Shown: in pieces, positions 6,983 through 9,366 of the stretch | Position numbering within the stretch: the stretch's first letter is position 1 | Layout of the letters: each line of letters starts with the position of its first letter | Assembly (NCBI GenBank): GCA_020850915.1 | Contig: JADZDV010000251.1 | Location: 1-9,366, forward strand | Source of the DNA: Chloroflexota bacterium | GTDB taxonomy: Bacteria; Chloroflexota; UBA6077; JADZDV01 | Length of the DNA stretch: 9,366 nucleotides | Direction of reading: 5' to 3' | Notes under the pieces: model-generated | What the model was told of the DNA's origin: nothing | Seen by the model: the letters and a program-made list of their open reading frames with translations, nothing else | The model's database searches: none | Made by a program: the position numbers and the translations under genes

Positions 6983-7837
6983 TCATCGAGCCATCACGGC
7001 CGCGAAGGTGAACAGGAAGAAGCCTACAGACAGGTAGCCGTTGACGTTGAAGAACGCCATGTTCAGCTTTGACAGGTCATGTGGGCGAACGAGCCGATGC
7101 TCGTAGAGCAGCAGGCCCGCGGCAAGCGCCACCCCCAGCCAGTAGACCGGACCCAGCCCCAGGAGCAGTCCGACCGGGAGCAGGCAGAGCACGGTCAGCA
7201 GGTGTGCCGCGCGCGCCGACCAGATGCCAGCCGGGACGCCGAAATCCGCCGGGACTGAGTGCAGCCCGTTCGCTCGGTCGAACGCGACGTCCTGGCACGC
7301 GTAGAGCAGGTCGAAGCCGCCGACCCAGAAGCTGACGGACGCCATCAGCCAGAGCGCGGCCGGCTCGATCGTGCCGCTCACGGCCACCCAGCCGCCCAGT
7401 GGCGCGCCACCATCGGTGACCCCCAGTACCAGGTGGCAGAGCGGCGTGAAGCGCTTGGTGTAGTGATAGCCGACCAGGAAGAGAACCGCGATCGGCAACA
7501 GGATTACCGGCAGTGGTCCAAGCTGCCAGGCGCTGAACGCCAGCACGCAGAACGAGAGCACCGCGATGCCAATCACCGCCTGGCGCGACAGTCGGCCGCT
7601 CGGGATCGGTCGCCCCGCGGTGCGTGGGTTGCGCGCGTCGATCTCGGCGTCGATCGCCCGGTTGAGCGACATCGCCATCGTCCGCGCCGCCGCCATGGCC
7701 ACCGTAATCCAGAGCGCCTGCCACCAGGTCGGCAGCCCGCCCGCCGCCAGGATCATTCCAAGATAGGCGAACGGCAGCGCGAAGACGGTGTGCTCGAACT
7801 TGACGTTCTCCAGAACGACCGCGGCTCTAGAAGCCAT
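6983..7837 (-). CDS. mqnP: UbiA-family prenyltransferase, MqnP type (menaquinone synthesis)
   Basis: This integral membrane protein of 284 residues has about eight or nine hydrophobic segments. It opens with ENVKFEHTVFALPFAYLG (10-27), characteristic of the MqnP-type branch. The two Mg-diphosphate motifs are NRAIDAEID (59-67) and YACQDVAFD (179-187). NPRTAGRPIPSG (70-81), YHYTKRFTPLCH (124-135) and GLHSVPADFG (191-200) add support. The enzyme attaches a polyprenyl chain to an aromatic acid. In the futalosine pathway this is 1,4-dihydroxy-6-naphthoate, and the neighbouring UbiD-type decarboxylase and UbiE-type methyltransferase fit the steps that follow. 4-Hydroxybenzoate prenyltransferase is the older automatic name and remains possible. 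I chose ATG 7837 over TTG 7861 because GGAG lies 5 bases before it. The gene then overlaps the end of the ubiD-type gene by 11 bases. Confidence 0.85.
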   Translation of the reverse strand: MASRAAVVLENVKFEHTVFALPFAYLGMILAAGGLPTWWQALWITVAMAAARTMAMSLNRAIDAEIDARNPRTAGRPIPSGRLSRQAVIGIAVLSFCVLAFSAWQLGPLPVILLPIAVLFLVGYHYTKRFTPLCHLVLGVTDGGAPLGGWVAVSGTIEPAALWLMASVSFWVGGFDLLYACQDVAFDRANGLHSVPADFGVPAGIWSARAAHLLTVLCLLPVGLLLGLGPVYWLGVALAAGLLLYEHRLVRPHDLSKLNMAFFNVNGYLSVGFFLFTFAAVMAR

Positions 7838-9260
7838 ACTCGCTCCAGCGCCGAGCGACAAGCGCCTTCACGTCCTCGCTCATCTGGATGTCCGGCGGCC
7901 ACTCGCGCTCGTAGCCGTCAAGGGCGGTCTTGGTCGTGGCGTCGATGCCAAGCTTGCCGCCGACGAGCGGCCTTGGCGCGGCGTGGTCCAGGACGTCCAC
8001 CGGACCGTCCACGACAACGAGATCTCGGCGAGCATCCACGTTGGCGGTCACGCGCCAGGCAACCTCGGACAGATCCTGGACGTTCACGGTGTCGTCCACC
8101 ACGATGATGTTGCGCGCAAACATCATCTGGCCCATCCCCCAGAGCGCATACATGGTCTTCTGAGCCTGGCCCGGGTAGCGCTTGCGGATCGAGACGATCA
8201 CGAGGTTGTGGAAGACACCCTCAGCCGGCATGTTCACGTCTACGATCTCTGGCGCGATCATCTGCATCAGCGGCAGGAAGAGCCGTTCGGTCGCCTTGCC
8301 CAACCAGTAGTCCTCCATGGGCGGCCGGCCGACGATCGTTGTCAGGTAGATCGCGTCCCGGCGATGGGTGATCCGGGTCACGTGGAACGTCGGGTAGTAG
8401 TCCGCCAGCGAGTAGTAGCCCGTGTGGTCACCGAACGGTCCCTCGACCCGCTGATCGTCCAGGTCCACGTACCCTTCGAGGACGATCTCGGCCTGTGCCG
8501 GCACCTCCAGGTCTACCGTCTTGCACTTCACCAGCTCAACTCCCTGGCCGCGCAGGAAGCCCGCGAACACGAACTCGTCGATGGCCGGCGGCAGCGGTGC
8601 GGACGCGGCGTAGACGGTCGTGGGGTCGGCGCCAATCGCCACAGCTGCTTCCAGTCGACCGCGCCCCTTCTTCTGGGCGTGTTCGGCGCCTCCCTTGTGC
8701 CGTTGCCAGTGCATTCCGCACTCGCGGTCGCTGTAGACCTGCATCCGGTACATCCCGACATTTCGGCGACCGGTGACGGGGTCGCGCGTGATGACCATCG
8801 GCAGCGTGATGTAGCGGCCACCGTCGTCCGGCCAGCACTTCAGGATCGGGAGCCGCGAGAGCGCCGGCTCCGCCTCCACCTCCTGGCAGGGGCCGCGATC
8901 CACCACCTTCGGCGCGGCAGCCGCCACCTCGCGCAAGTCGCTCAGCGCGCGCAGTTTGCCGAGCATGCCGCTGGGCGGGGACAACTGAATGAGGCGCCGG
9001 ACCCGGTCCGCGGCCTGGTCGACTCGATCGACGCCGAGCGCCCAGGCCATGCGCTCATCCGAGGCGTAAGCATTGATGAGGACCGGCATTCGCGAGCCGC
9101 GCACGTTCTCGAAGAGCAGAGCCGGCCCGTTGCCGCTCTTGACCACGCGATCCGCGATCTCGGTGACCTCGAGCTCCGCGGAGACGTCAGCGGTAATCCG
9201 TTTGAGCCGTCCACGTTCCTCGAGCAGCTTCAGAAAAGCGCGAAGATCCCTGAACCCCAT
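7827..9260 (-). CDS. UbiD-family decarboxylase, probably menaquinone pathway (MqnL type)
   Basis: The product is 477 residues, the usual UbiD length. UbiD enzymes decarboxylate aromatic or unsaturated acids with prenylated FMN supplied by a UbiX partner (not in this window). Visible family blocks are FRDLRAFLKLLEERGRLKRI (3-22), ITRDPVTGRRNVGMYRMQVY (157-176) with the cofactor-side N167 and R172, MHWQRHKGG (183-191), FAGFLRGQGVELVKCKTVDLEVPA, and the catalytic acids E262 in IVLEGYV and E273 in EGPFGDHTGYYS. Its position at the head of an operon with mqnP- and ubiE-type genes argues for decarboxylation of the prenylated dihydroxynaphthoate in the futalosine route; a 3-polyprenyl-4-hydroxybenzoate substrate is less likely. 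ATG 9260 matches the family N-terminus. It has GAGGG only 2 bases upstream, so ATG 9302 (14 more residues) cannot be excluded. Confidence 0.88.
   Translation of the reverse strand: MGFRDLRAFLKLLEERGRLKRITADVSAELEVTEIADRVVKSGNGPALLFENVRGSRMPVLINAYASDERMAWALGVDRVDQAADRVRRLIQLSPPSGMLGKLRALSDLREVAAAAPKVVDRGPCQEVEAEPALSRLPILKCWPDDGGRYITLPMVITRDPVTGRRNVGMYRMQVYSDRECGMHWQRHKGGAEHAQKKGRGRLEAAVAIGADPTTVYAASAPLPPAIDEFVFAGFLRGQGVELVKCKTVDLEVPAQAEIVLEGYVDLDDQRVEGPFGDHTGYYSLADYYPTFHVTRITHRRDAIYLTTIVGRPPMEDYWLGKATERLFLPLMQMIAPEIVDVNMPAEGVFHNLVIVSIRKRYPGQAQKTMYALWGMGQMMFARNIIVVDDTVNVQDLSEVAWRVTANVDARRDLVVVDGPVDVLDHAAPRPLVGGKLGIDATTKTALDGYEREWPPDIQMSEDVKALVARRWSEYGF
7843..7846 (-). promoter_or_regulatory. 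Ribosome binding site for the mqnP-type gene
   Basis: On the minus strand GGAG (7846-7843) is followed by 5 bases and then ATG 7837. The site lies inside the last codons of the ubiD-type gene and decides for ATG 7837 over the in-frame TTG at 7861. Confidence 0.6.
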
Positions 9261-9366
9261 GACCCTCGGCGACAACCTCTCACTCTCGGGTTGTGCCGAC
9301 ATGCTATCAGGCGTCGGCGACCTGCACAGTCGCGTGAGCGACATCCAGCCCCGGACACACCATCGT
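9261..9366. other. Region upstream of the ubiD-type gene
   Basis: These 106 bases probably contain the promoter of the minus-strand menaquinone operon. The frame of the ubiD-type gene stays open back to 9344, so part could be coding if an earlier start is used. I see no convincing promoter hexamer pair. Confidence 0.35.

Noticed and set aside
7259..8107. Open frame (282 codons) on the plus strand opposite the prenyltransferase and ubiD-type genes
   Set aside because: The low-complexity Arg/Gln/Pro-rich translation is an antisense shadow of genes with clear catalytic motifs.
9261..9344. 28-residue N-terminal extension of the ubiD-type protein
   Set aside because: UbiD proteins typically begin at the FRDLR-type segment; the extra residues show no domain. 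ATG 9302 is kept only as an alternative.
9290..9366. Minus-strand promoter for the ubiD operon around a TAGCAT-like -10
   Set aside because: Only 4 of 6 matches and no acceptable -35 partner at 16-18 bases; not better than chance.

Overview
The window comes from a GC-rich bacterial chromosome. The set of families (menaquinone made by UbiA/UbiD/UbiE-type enzymes, an MreB with the variant motif [11 protein letters not shown], a MurA with an SHTGTEN uridine loop, and atpC linked to murA and mreB) makes a Chloroflexota bacterium, perhaps near Thermomicrobia, my best guess. This is recognition from memory, not a search, and a deep-branching actinobacterium is not excluded. No mobile element, tRNA, rRNA or CRISPR array was found. 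Coding density is about 97%.

Layout, plus strand: (1) bases 1-1182, the C-terminal two thirds of a hydantoinase B/oxoprolinase-type subunit that begins outside the window; (2) 1310-3340, a large polytopic membrane protein resembling GT-C (family 39/PMT-like) glycosyltransferases; (3) 3489-6241, a tight cluster atpC-murA-mreB (ATP synthase epsilon subunit, first committed enzyme of peptidoglycan synthesis, cell-shape actin homologue). atpC and murA overlap by 4 nt and mreB follows after 21 nt. A plausible sigma-70-type promoter lies just upstream of atpC.

Layout, minus strand (read from the right end leftwards): ubiD-type decarboxylase (9260-7827), UbiA/MqnP-type prenyltransferase (7837-6983), UbiE/MenG-type methyltransferase (6924-6238). 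Together they match prenylation, decarboxylation and C-methylation, the last three steps of the futalosine route to menaquinone, and look like one operon. The two clusters converge, and the stop codons of mreB and ubiE overlap in one CTAG palindrome (6238-6241).

The window is mostly core metabolism. I found no convincing undescribed system. The points most worth a second look are the separation of atpC from the rest of the ATP synthase genes, the shared-stop convergence with no room for a terminator, the MurA loop variant, and the membrane glycosyltransferase-like protein of unknown substrate.
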